Assembly (NCBI GenBank): GCA_041686315.1
Contig: JAWLEC010000054.1
Coordinates: 1 to 18,468 of the forward strand
DNA: 18,468 bases
Direction: 5' to 3'
Source: Sva-07 sp041686315
GTDB lineage: Bacteria; Actinomycetota; Acidimicrobiia; Acidimicrobiales; Ilumatobacteraceae
The notes under the pieces were generated by a model. The model was not told where the DNA came from and did no database searches. It saw only the letters and a program-made list of their open reading frames with translations. Each line of letters starts with the position of its first letter. Position 1 is the first letter of the stretch. The position numbers were made by a program, and so were the translations under genes. Shown in pieces: positions 1 to 5,391 of this stretch.

Positions 1-582
1 GACCATCGTGACTGCCCGGGTTTCGACCGGGAGGCCCCCGTGATGATGCAGCAGTCGATCTCGCTCGACCGGTGTACGCCCACCGTCTGGCCGCGCCCCG
101 ACGAGCAGGAACTGGCGGGCGATCTTCGCGGTGTCGACGTCGCCCGACAGCAGGTGCTGTCTCGTGGCGACAGGGGCGCCGGGGTGGCGGAATGGCAGCA
201 GCACCTGAACGAGGCCGCGGGCCGGGATCTGGTGGTCGACGGCTGGTTCGGTCCCAACACGGAGACGGCCACCGTCGGCTACCAGCAGTTCTTCGGAATG
301 TCACCCGACGGCGTCGCCGGCGAGGACGAGCGCGATCTGATGAACTACATCCTGCGCCTGCAGCCGAGATCGCTGACCATTGGCATGGTCGGGCCGGACG
401 TCACCGACTGGCAGCGCGACCTGCGCCAGGTCGGACAACAGCTCGTGATCGACGGTCGGTACGGCCCCCAGACCGAGGACCGCACGCTCAACATCCAACG
501 CTTCTTCGGGCTGCCGCTCACCGGCGAGGCCGACGACGCCACCCGTGGCATCGTCGACTACCTCCTGACCGTCGAAGAGTGA
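1..582 (+). CDS. Peptidoglycan-binding protein with two PG_binding_1-like repeats, probably 5'-truncated by the window edge
   Basis: The protein carries two tandem repeats of the PG_binding_1 (PF01471) type. Counted from the GTG at 40, the first is at about residues 43-101, with VDGWFGPNTETA at its core. The second is at about 117-175, with IDGRYGPQTED at its core. Such domains bind cell-wall peptidoglycan and usually sit beside a hydrolase domain. The frame is open to base 1, and the residues upstream of the first start codon include DCPGFD. That resembles the end of Amidase_2/PGRP catalytic domains, where the Cys is a zinc ligand. I therefore suspect a longer N-acetylmuramoyl-L-alanine amidase whose catalytic part lies outside the window. 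The alternative is a shorter protein starting at GTG 40 or ATG 43, supported by GGGAGG at 29-34. No signal peptide is visible in the available part. A palindromic element 30 bp past the stop may terminate the transcript. Confidence 0.75.
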   Translation, partial: DHRDCPGFDREAPVMMQQSISLDRCTPTVWPRPDEQELAGDLRGVDVARQQVLSRGDRGAGVAEWQQHLNEAAGRDLVVDGWFGPNTETATVGYQQFFGMSPDGVAGEDERDLMNYILRLQPRSLTIGMVGPDVTDWQRDLRQVGQQLVIDGRYGPQTEDRTLNIQRFFGLPLTGEADDATRGIVDYLLTVEE

Positions 583-611
583 GCCGACGTCGCCACCGGT
601 GAGCGGTCGAC

Positions 612-672
612 AACCCGTTTGCGTTGCAGTTCTGTTGGCCCCTCCCAACGAATGCGTCACGCAAACGTGGTT
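612..672. repeat. Palindromic element, copy 1 (left flank of the ATPase operon)
   Basis: This is an imperfect inverted repeat of about 61 bp. The left arm runs from AACC-CGTTTGCGTTGC to TGTTGG and the right arm from CCCAACGAATGCGTCACGC to AAACGTGGTT, with a loop near 639-643. Bases 644-671 match bases 7890-7917 at 26 of 28 positions in the same orientation, so this is one member of a repeat family. It lies between the peptidoglycan-binding gene and atpD. It could act as a terminator for the former, although no T-tract follows it. The left arm has more mismatches than in copy 2, so this looks like the more decayed copy. Confidence 0.85.
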
Positions 673-794
673 CTGCCGGGGATTCCGGCCGGTTCCGGGG
701 ATGTGACGACGGGTGGGTTTGTGGTGATGCCCTCCCCGGGTACGTGTGGCCGCAGACGACGTGGACGTGCACGAACCGATCGAGGACACGGGAC

Positions 795-804
795 GGAGGA
801 AGGG
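795..804 (+). promoter_or_regulatory. Ribosome binding site deciding the atpD start
   Basis: GGAGGAAGGG is a strong Shine-Dalgarno sequence. Its GGAGGA part ends 8 bases before ATG 809. This selects ATG 809 over the in-frame upstream GTG at 746 and over later internal starts. Confidence 0.8.
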
Positions 805-808
805 ATCG

Positions 809-2347
809 ATGACCGACGTGAGCAATCGAGCCACTTCCGATGCGCGTTCCGACCGGGCCGAGGGAGCAACCGCCGACGACGACGGGCACGACGGGCACGA
901 CGACTCGCACGTCGGGTACGTCGTGAGCGTGCGCGGCAGTGTCGCCGAGATCAGGTTCCCCGAGCGCCTCGCCGGCATCGATCACCTCGTGGAGGTGTCC
1001 ACCGACGGGCCGGCCGACGGTGCCGCGCTCGAAGTGGTGGCGCACATCGACGACGCGACCGTCCGTGCCGTCGCCCTCACACCGCTGCGCGGGCTGCGGC
1101 GTGGCGACCGGGTGCTCGACTCCGGGTCGCCGCTCACGGTTCCCGTCGGTGACGAGCTGCGCGGACGGATGTTCAACGTCTTCGGTCGATCCATCGACCG
1201 CCAGGACGACCGTGGCCTGGGCGAGCTCCCGCGGCGGTCCGTGCACCGTCCCCCCGTACCGCTGATGCGTCGCCCCGCGACCTCGGAGACGTTCCGCACG
1301 GGGATCAAGATCATCGACGTGCTCTGCCCGCTCGAACGTGGCGGCAAGGCCGGTCTCTTCGGCGGGGCCGGAGTCGGCAAGACGGTGCTGATCATGGAGC
1401 TCGTGAACAACGTCGTCGGGGCCTACGAGGGCACCAGCATCTTCTGCGGCATCGGCGAGCGCAATCGCGAGGCGGAGGAGCTGCACCGCGAGCTCACCGA
1501 GGTGGATGTGCTCGATCAGTCGGTGCTCGTGTTCGGGCAGATGGACGAGCAGCCGGGGGCCCGGCTCCGGGTCGGGCACACAGCGCTCACCATGGCCGAG
1601 TGGTTCCGTGACGAGCGCGAACAGGACGTCCTGCTGCTGATCGACAACATCTTCCGATTCGTCCAAGCCGGTGCCGAGGTGTCGGCGCTGCTCGGACAGG
1701 TGCCGTCGCGGCTCGGCTACCAGCCGGACCTGGCGAGTTCGCTGGCCGCGCTGGAGGAACGGATCGCAACCACCGACTCGGGAGCGATCACGTCGGTACA
1801 GGCGGTGTACGTCCCCGCCGACGACTTCACCGACCCGGCGGCGGTGCACGTGTTCGGTCATCTCTCGGCGTCGATCGTGTTGTCGCGCGATCGTGCCAGC
1901 AGGGGTCTGTATCCCGCCATCGACGCCCTGCGGTCGGACTCGAAGATGCTGTCGCCGCTGATCGTGGGTGAGCGTCACTACCGCATCGCTCGCCAGGCTC
2001 GCGAGACCCTGGCCGCCTACGACGACCTCGAGGACGTGATCTCGATGCTCGGCGTGGAGGAACTCTCCAAGCACGACCAGCAGATCGTGGCGCGCGCCCG
2101 CCGACTCGAGAGGTTCTTCACCCAGCCCTTCCACGTCACCGAACAGTTCACCGATCGTCCGGGCCGTCTCGTCGACCTCGACGATGCGCTGGATGGATGC
2201 GAGCGCATCCTCGCCGACGAGTTCGACGACGTCGACGAGGGCGAGCTGTACATGATCGGCGGCCTCGACGACCTCGACGACGAGCGCGACGAGCGCGGCC
2301 GGAACCATGGCGACGTGACCGGCGACGACGGAGGTCGAGCAGCGTGA
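809..2347 (+). CDS. atpD: N-type ATPase subunit beta (catalytic)
   Basis: This is the catalytic subunit of the F1 head and hydrolyses or makes ATP in the cytoplasm. The protein has 512 aa. The Walker A loop is GGAGVGKT (residues 185-192). The catalytic glutamate is E217 in GERNRE, and the IDNIFRFVQAGAEVSALLG stretch is conserved. The C-terminal helical region contains VEELSKHD (416-423) where bacterial beta subunits have the DELSEED motif, so the acidic pair is replaced by Lys-His. An acidic N-terminal extension (about residues 12-33, Asp/His/Gly-rich) and an Asp-rich C-terminal tail go beyond the family core. In N-ATPase operons beta comes first, whereas standard operons place it near the end. 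The stop overlaps the atpC start (GTGA at 2344-2347), indicating translational coupling. Confidence 0.97.
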   Translation: MTDVSNRATSDARSDRAEGATADDDGHDGHDDSHVGYVVSVRGSVAEIRFPERLAGIDHLVEVSTDGPADGAALEVVAHIDDATVRAVALTPLRGLRRGDRVLDSGSPLTVPVGDELRGRMFNVFGRSIDRQDDRGLGELPRRSVHRPPVPLMRRPATSETFRTGIKIIDVLCPLERGGKAGLFGGAGVGKTVLIMELVNNVVGAYEGTSIFCGIGERNREAEELHRELTEVDVLDQSVLVFGQMDEQPGARLRVGHTALTMAEWFRDEREQDVLLLIDNIFRFVQAGAEVSALLGQVPSRLGYQPDLASSLAALEERIATTDSGAITSVQAVYVPADDFTDPAAVHVFGHLSASIVLSRDRASRGLYPAIDALRSDSKMLSPLIVGERHYRIARQARETLAAYDDLEDVISMLGVEELSKHDQQIVARARRLERFFTQPFHVTEQFTDRPGRLVDLDDALDGCERILADEFDDVDEGELYMIGGLDDLDDERDERGRNHGDVTGDDGGRAA

Positions 2348-2751
2348 CCGTCGAGGCGATGCAGCTCACGATCATGACGGGGGGTCGGATCGTGCTCGAC
2401 GTCGAGGTCGACAAGGTGGCGGCCGAGGCCGAGAACGGGGCGTTCGTCCTGCTTCCCCGCCACGTCGACATGGTGGCCGCACTGGCACCCGGGCTGTTGA
2501 GCGCCGTCGCCGGCGATCGCGAGCACCTGTTCGCCGTCGACCGGGGGACGCTGGTGAAATGCGGCCCGAGAGTGGAGGTCGCCACCTACCAGGCCATCGA
2601 GGGGACCGACGTGGAGTCGCTGCAGCGCGAACTGCGCCAGTCGATCCTCGACCTCGACGAGCACGAACAACGCGCCCGCGGTGCCGTCGCCCGGATCGAG
2701 AGCGACGTCATCAGAGGGCTGATCGAGTCGGATCCCGATGAGCGGCGATGA
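2344..2751 (+). CDS. atpC: N-type ATPase subunit epsilon
   Basis: This is the epsilon subunit of the central stalk, which couples gamma rotation to the c-ring. The protein has 135 aa. The N-terminal beta-sandwich is recognisable by the stretch ENGAFVLLPRHVDMVAAL at about residues 33-50, which corresponds to the G-x-x-G-I-L-P-x-H core of epsilon subunits. It is followed by a helical, charged C-terminal part. I chose GTG 2344 because GGAGG at 2330-2334 sits 9 bases upstream and the codon overlaps the atpD stop. ATG 2359 is the alternative start. The 3' end overlaps atpQ by 14 bases. Position directly after beta is typical of both F- and N-type operons. Confidence 0.92.
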   Translation: MTVEAMQLTIMTGGRIVLDVEVDKVAAEAENGAFVLLPRHVDMVAALAPGLLSAVAGDREHLFAVDRGTLVKCGPRVEVATYQAIEGTDVESLQRELRQSILDLDEHEQRARGAVARIESDVIRGLIESDPDERR

Positions 2752-3112
2752 GCAGCGACACGATCGCCGGCCACGCCGCCGTGCCCGGTCCGGCGAACCG
2801 ATCGGTGACGAGCCGACCCGTCCGACGGGGGCGACCGAACTCGAGGAGATCGTGCGCCGCAAGACGGACCGGCGCCAACGTGCACGTCGGGGTGGCGGCG
2901 TGAGCATCTGGTCCTATCTCGGAACGTTCGGACTGGTCGGTTGGACGGTGGCCGTCCCCACCCTGTTGGGGTTGACGATCGGTGTCTACGTCCAGAACCG
3001 GTGGGCCGAGGGGAGCAATCGGGCCGCGATCACGGGGCTGGTGCTCGGCGCCGCCGTCGGCAGCGCGATGGCGTGGTACTGGGTCCGCCGCGAAAGCGAG
3101 GAGGAACGATGA
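2738..3112 (+). CDS. atpQ: N-ATPase accessory membrane protein AtpQ
   Basis: AtpQ is one of two small membrane proteins specific to N-ATPase operons. It is distantly related to AtpI/ATPase gene 1 and is thought to help assemble the c-ring or occupy the membrane sector. The protein has 124 aa. It has a very basic, disordered N-terminus (residues 7-51, many Arg), then a first membrane segment (about 57-85) and a second (about 95-116). The first contains the family signature G-x-V/L-G-W-x-V-x-V-P-T-L-L-G. ATG 2738 lies inside the end of atpC, and no strong Shine-Dalgarno is visible, so translation probably depends on coupling. GTG 2900 would give a short form lacking the basic stretch. I prefer the long form because arginine-rich N-termini are usual in AtpQ. 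The stop overlaps the atpR start (ATGA). Confidence 0.85.
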   Translation: MSGDEQRHDRRPRRRARSGEPIGDEPTRPTGATELEEIVRRKTDRRQRARRGGGVSIWSYLGTFGLVGWTVAVPTLLGLTIGVYVQNRWAEGSNRAAITGLVLGAAVGSAMAWYWVRRESEEER

Positions 3113-3447
3113 ACACCGCAACGGCTGTCGGTGTGGGGATGTTGTCGGGCCTCGTCGTGGGTTCGGCCTTCTTCGGCGCACTGCTCTGGACCACCGAACG
3201 GCTGGTGGTGACCCAGCGTCCCGCTGTGCTGCTGGCCTCCAGCACCCTCGTGAGGATGGCCCTGGCCGCGGCCGCCTTCGTGCTGATCGCCCGGATGGGC
3301 GCCGCTGGTCTGGTAGCGGCGCTGGTCGGCTTCGTCGTGGCACGGGTGATGGTCGTGCGACGGTCGGGCGCCACCGTCCACCGTGCGGCGCCAGACGGTG
3401 TGAGCACCGACCCCGCGGCCGCCACCGATCGGAACGGCGGTGGGTGA
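3109..3447 (+). CDS. atpR: N-ATPase accessory membrane protein AtpR
   Basis: AtpR is the second N-ATPase-specific membrane protein. The protein has 112 aa with three hydrophobic segments (about 5-30, 38-62 and 64-83). It shows family features: FFGALLWTTERL at the end of segment 1, an arginine buried in segment 2 (R49, in STLVRMALA), and GFVVAR in segment 3. The buried Arg has been proposed to interact with the c-subunit carboxylate during ring assembly. That is known or proposed for the family and is not shown here. A GAGGAGG Shine-Dalgarno (3098-3104) precedes ATG 3109. The gene overlaps atpQ by 4 bases and the atpB start by 1 base. The C-terminal 25 or so residues are hydrophilic and unremarkable. 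Confidence 0.87.
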   Translation: MNTATAVGVGMLSGLVVGSAFFGALLWTTERLVVTQRPAVLLASSTLVRMALAAAAFVLIARMGAAGLVAALVGFVVARVMVVRRSGATVHRAAPDGVSTDPAAATDRNGGG

Positions 3448-4160
3448 TGGACGAGACCGAGATCACCCCCGACTCGACGGTGCTCTGGGATGCGGGGTTC
3501 GTGAACCTCAACCTCACGATCGTGACCACGTGGGGTGTCATGTTGCTGCTCGTGGTGACGGCATGGGCCATCACCCGGCGCCTGCGCACCGACGCCCGGA
3601 TGTCGCGCTGGCAGAACGGCCTCGAGGTGATGGTCGACTTCCTCCGCCGCCAGATCCGGGAGGTGAGCGGACAGGCACCCGAGCGCTACCTGGCGTTCGT
3701 CGGAACCATCTTCGTGTTCATCTTCGTCTCCAACATGTTGGTGATCCTGCCCGGCTACGTCCCCCCGACCGCCTCGTTGTCGACCACCGCAGCCCTCGCT
3801 CTCGTGGTCTTCTTCGCCGTGCCGGTCTACGGCATCGCCGGACGCGGAGTGGGGGCGTACCTGCGGGACTACGTCAAGCCGAATCCGTTGATGCTGCCGT
3901 TCAACATCCTGTCGGAGCTCTCCCGCACGCTCGCACTCGCGGTGCGCCTCTTCGGCAACGTCATGAGCTTCACCAAGATCGTGGCCATCCTGCTGGCGGT
4001 TGCGCCGTTGGTGTTCCCGGCGCTGCTCAACGCACTGGGGCTGCTCACCGGAGCCATCCAGGCCTACATCTTCACGATTCTGGCACTCGTGTACATCTCC
4101 GCAGGCAGCCGCGAACAGCGCAGCCGACACGACCGTGACGAGGAGGCGGCCGACGCCTGA
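3447..4160 (+). CDS. atpB: N-type ATPase subunit a
   Basis: This is the stator a subunit, which forms the ion half-channels against the c-ring. The protein has 237 aa, about five hydrophobic segments and a short C-terminal basic/acidic tail. The essential stator arginine is R167 in AVRLFGN, inside the SELSRTLALAVRLFGN block. Q205 in the last helix (IQAYIFTILALVYIS) matches the conserved Gln of E. coli helix 6. Nine residues after R167 there is T176 followed by K177. E. coli has Glu219 at the +9 position, and N-ATPases as I remember them often have His. The start ATG 3447 overlaps the atpR stop (TGATG). A 60-bp gap with a hairpin follows before atpE, the first true gap in the operon. Confidence 0.95.
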   Translation: MDETEITPDSTVLWDAGFVNLNLTIVTTWGVMLLLVVTAWAITRRLRTDARMSRWQNGLEVMVDFLRRQIREVSGQAPERYLAFVGTIFVFIFVSNMLVILPGYVPPTASLSTTAALALVVFFAVPVYGIAGRGVGAYLRDYVKPNPLMLPFNILSELSRTLALAVRLFGNVMSFTKIVAILLAVAPLVFPALLNALGLLTGAIQAYIFTILALVYISAGSREQRSRHDRDEEAADA

Positions 4161-4173
4161 CGCACTCGAACAC

Positions 4174-4196
4174 CGGGACCGGATCCACCGGTCCCG
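4174..4196 (+). promoter_or_regulatory. Perfect hairpin upstream of atpE
   Basis: CGGGACCGG (4174-4182), a 5-base loop ATCCA and CCGGTCCCG (4188-4196) form an uninterrupted 9-bp GC-rich stem. It lies in the only substantial intergenic gap inside the operon, 14 bases before the atpE Shine-Dalgarno. No T-run follows, so a strong terminator is unlikely. A role in mRNA processing, stability or atpE translation is inferred. Confidence 0.7.
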
Positions 4197-4209
4197 TCGA
4201 TCCATCCCC

Positions 4210-4216
4210 GAGGAGG
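4210..4216 (+). promoter_or_regulatory. Strong ribosome binding site of atpE
   Basis: GAGGAGG ends 4 bases before ATG 4221 and extends to GAGGAGGAG. It is the strongest Shine-Dalgarno in the operon. That fits the need for many more c subunits than any other subunit. Confidence 0.8.
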
Positions 4217-4220
4217 AGTC

Positions 4221-4478
4221 ATGGACGAACAGACCTGGATCGCCGTCGCATCGATCATCACCGCCGGCCTCACGATCGCCATCGGCTCGATCGGCCCCGC
4301 ACTCGGCGAGGCCCGAGCCGCCGCCGAGGCGCTGCGTGCGATCGCGCAGCAGCCGGACGAGGCGAACACGATCACCCGGACGCTCTTCGTGGCGATGGCC
4401 CTGATCGAGTCGACGGCGATCTACGCGCTCGTGGTGTCGCTCATCCTCGTGTTCGCCAATCCGTTCTGGACCGGCTGA
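4221..4478 (+). CDS. atpE: N-type ATPase subunit c (rotor ring)
   Basis: This is the proteolipid that forms the ion-carrying c-ring. The protein has 85 aa with two membrane helices (about 5-32 and 53-79) joined by a polar loop. Aligned by eye with the Ilyobacter tartaricus Na+ c subunit (offset -2), the second helix has E63, S64, T65 and Y68, the Na+-ligand set. The first helix has E30 where Ilyobacter has Gln32. This gives a two-carboxylate site of the kind described for N-ATPase c subunits. P26 is also conserved. The loop reads A-Q-Q-P (residues 42-45) instead of the usual A-R-Q-P, so the loop arginine is lost. The gene is flanked by hairpins on both sides. Ion selectivity (Na+ or H+) cannot be decided from sequence alone. 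Confidence 0.95.
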   Translation: MDEQTWIAVASIITAGLTIAIGSIGPALGEARAAAEALRAIAQQPDEANTITRTLFVAMALIESTAIYALVVSLILVFANPFWTG

Positions 4479-4496
4479 GGGGCTCGCGGCCCGCTC
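4477..4496 (+). promoter_or_regulatory. Hairpin between atpE and atpF
   Basis: GAGGGGC (4477-4483), loop TCGCG, then GCCC-G-CTC (4489-4496) form a 7-bp stem with one bulged G. The stem begins inside the atpE stop codon and ends 6 bases before the atpF Shine-Dalgarno (GGGAGG, 4502-4507). Together with the hairpin at 4174-4196 it brackets the atpE cistron. Confidence 0.5.
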
Positions 4497-4512
4497 GGCC
4501 CGGGAGGACGCC

Positions 4513-5391
4513 ATGCTCGTCGATCCGTTCACCGTCATCGCCCAGATCGTCAATTTCGCGATCTTGGTGGTGGCGCTGAGGTATCTGCTCTACGACCGTG
4601 TCGTGACGGCGATGGACCAGCGTGAAGAGCGCATCGCCGAACGGCTCGAGTCGGTCGAGGAGCGGGCGGAGGAGCTGGACGCCGAGCAGGAGGAACTCCG
4701 TCGGGACCGGGAGGAACTGCAGGACCGCCGCGACGACATGATGGACGAGGCCCGTCGTGACGCCCACGAGCGTCGACGCGAACTGTTGCAGGAGGCACGC
4801 CACGACGTCGACGAGCAACGCCGCGCCTGGCAGCGCAGTCTCACGGCCGAACAGCGAGACACCCGCCGGCGGCTCCAGCGCCGGACGGCCGATCAGCTCA
4901 CCCTGATCAGCCGCGACGCACTCGCCGATCTCGCCGACGCCGACCTGGAGGAGCAGGTGATCGAGGTGATGCTCGCCGAACTCGAGCGGGACGACGAGGC
5001 GCGTCGAGCCCTCCTCGGCGACGGCTCGGACACCACGTCTCTGGAGGTCGTCACGGCGTTCCCTGCCGATGACCACCATCAGCGCATCGAGGAACGTCTC
5101 CGATCGTTCGGTCTCGATGACGACGCCACCGTGGACTTCGCGGTCGACAGCGACCTGGTGATGGGAGCCGAGATCCGCGCCGATGGACGGGTGGTCGCGT
5201 GGAATGTGGCGGACTACGTCGACCGCCTCGACGCCGCCCTCGACGAGTTGCTCGACGAGCTCGACGTCGACGATCGGGACGACGAGGACGACGAGGACGA
5301 CGAGGACGACGCGGACGACGCGGACGACGCGGACGACGCGGAGGAACGGAGACACGAACCGAGCTCGAACGGTGAGAGCGATGTCGGCTGA
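4513..5391 (+). CDS. atpF: N-type ATPase subunit b with delta-like C-terminus (b-delta type)
   Basis: This is the peripheral stalk subunit. The protein has 292 aa, far longer than the usual b subunit of about 160. A membrane helix (about 5-28) is followed by a charged coiled coil (about 33-150). A C-terminal part (about 165-255) contains an AEIRADGRVVAWNVADYVD stretch that resembles the end of delta subunits. No separate atpH lies in the operon, so this protein very likely supplies the delta function, as in other N-ATPases. The last 37 or so residues are an extreme acidic tail, encoded by a 9-bp tandem repeat (5278-5340) as three DDE and four DDA units, and then a polar end. The gene starts at ATG 4513 behind GGGAGG and overlaps atpA by 11 bases. 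Confidence 0.93.
   Translation: MLVDPFTVIAQIVNFAILVVALRYLLYDRVVTAMDQREERIAERLESVEERAEELDAEQEELRRDREELQDRRDDMMDEARRDAHERRRELLQEARHDVDEQRRAWQRSLTAEQRDTRRRLQRRTADQLTLISRDALADLADADLEEQVIEVMLAELERDDEARRALLGDGSDTTSLEVVTAFPADDHHQRIEERLRSFGLDDDATVDFAVDSDLVMGAEIRADGRVVAWNVADYVDRLDAALDELLDELDVDDRDDEDDEDDEDDADDADDADDAEERRHEPSSNGESDVG
5278..5340. repeat. Seven-copy 9-bp tandem repeat in the atpF tail
   Basis: The array has three copies of GACGACGAG followed by four of GACGACGCG, all in frame, encoding (DDE)3(DDA)4. The copies within each block are identical, so the array looks recently expanded and prone to slippage. Because the unit is a multiple of three, copy-number change would lengthen or shorten the acidic tail without breaking the frame. 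The array ends 40 bases before the atpA start. Confidence 0.9.

Larger units (their letters stand above)
583..808. other. Intergenic region upstream of the N-ATPase operon
   Basis: These 226 bp hold palindromic element copy 1 (612-672), followed by about 130 bp leading to atpD. I see no convincing promoter. The best candidate is TTGTGG (719-724), a 16-bp spacer and TACGTG (741-746), which is weak. The region after the palindrome contains several short GGTTCCGG/GGATTCCGG-type repeats but no coding potential that I trust. Confidence 0.5.

Noticed and set aside
746..808. N-terminal extension of AtpD from GTG 746
   Set aside because: The strong Shine-Dalgarno at 795-804 points to ATG 809, and the extra residues have no family counterpart.
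518..2308. Long open frame on the minus strand across atpD
   Set aside because: It is antisense to a clear atpD and has composition typical of a high-GC shadow frame, with no recognisable domain.
2900..3112. Short AtpQ starting at GTG 2900
   Set aside because: Possible, but the longer form keeps the basic N-terminus usual for AtpQ and overlaps atpC like the other junctions.
5278..5340. CRISPR-like array
   Set aside because: The units are contiguous 9-bp coding repeats without spacers.
4513..5391. Separate atpH (delta) gene hidden in or near atpF
   Set aside because: The delta-like segment is in the same continuous frame as the b part, with no internal stop or plausible separate start.
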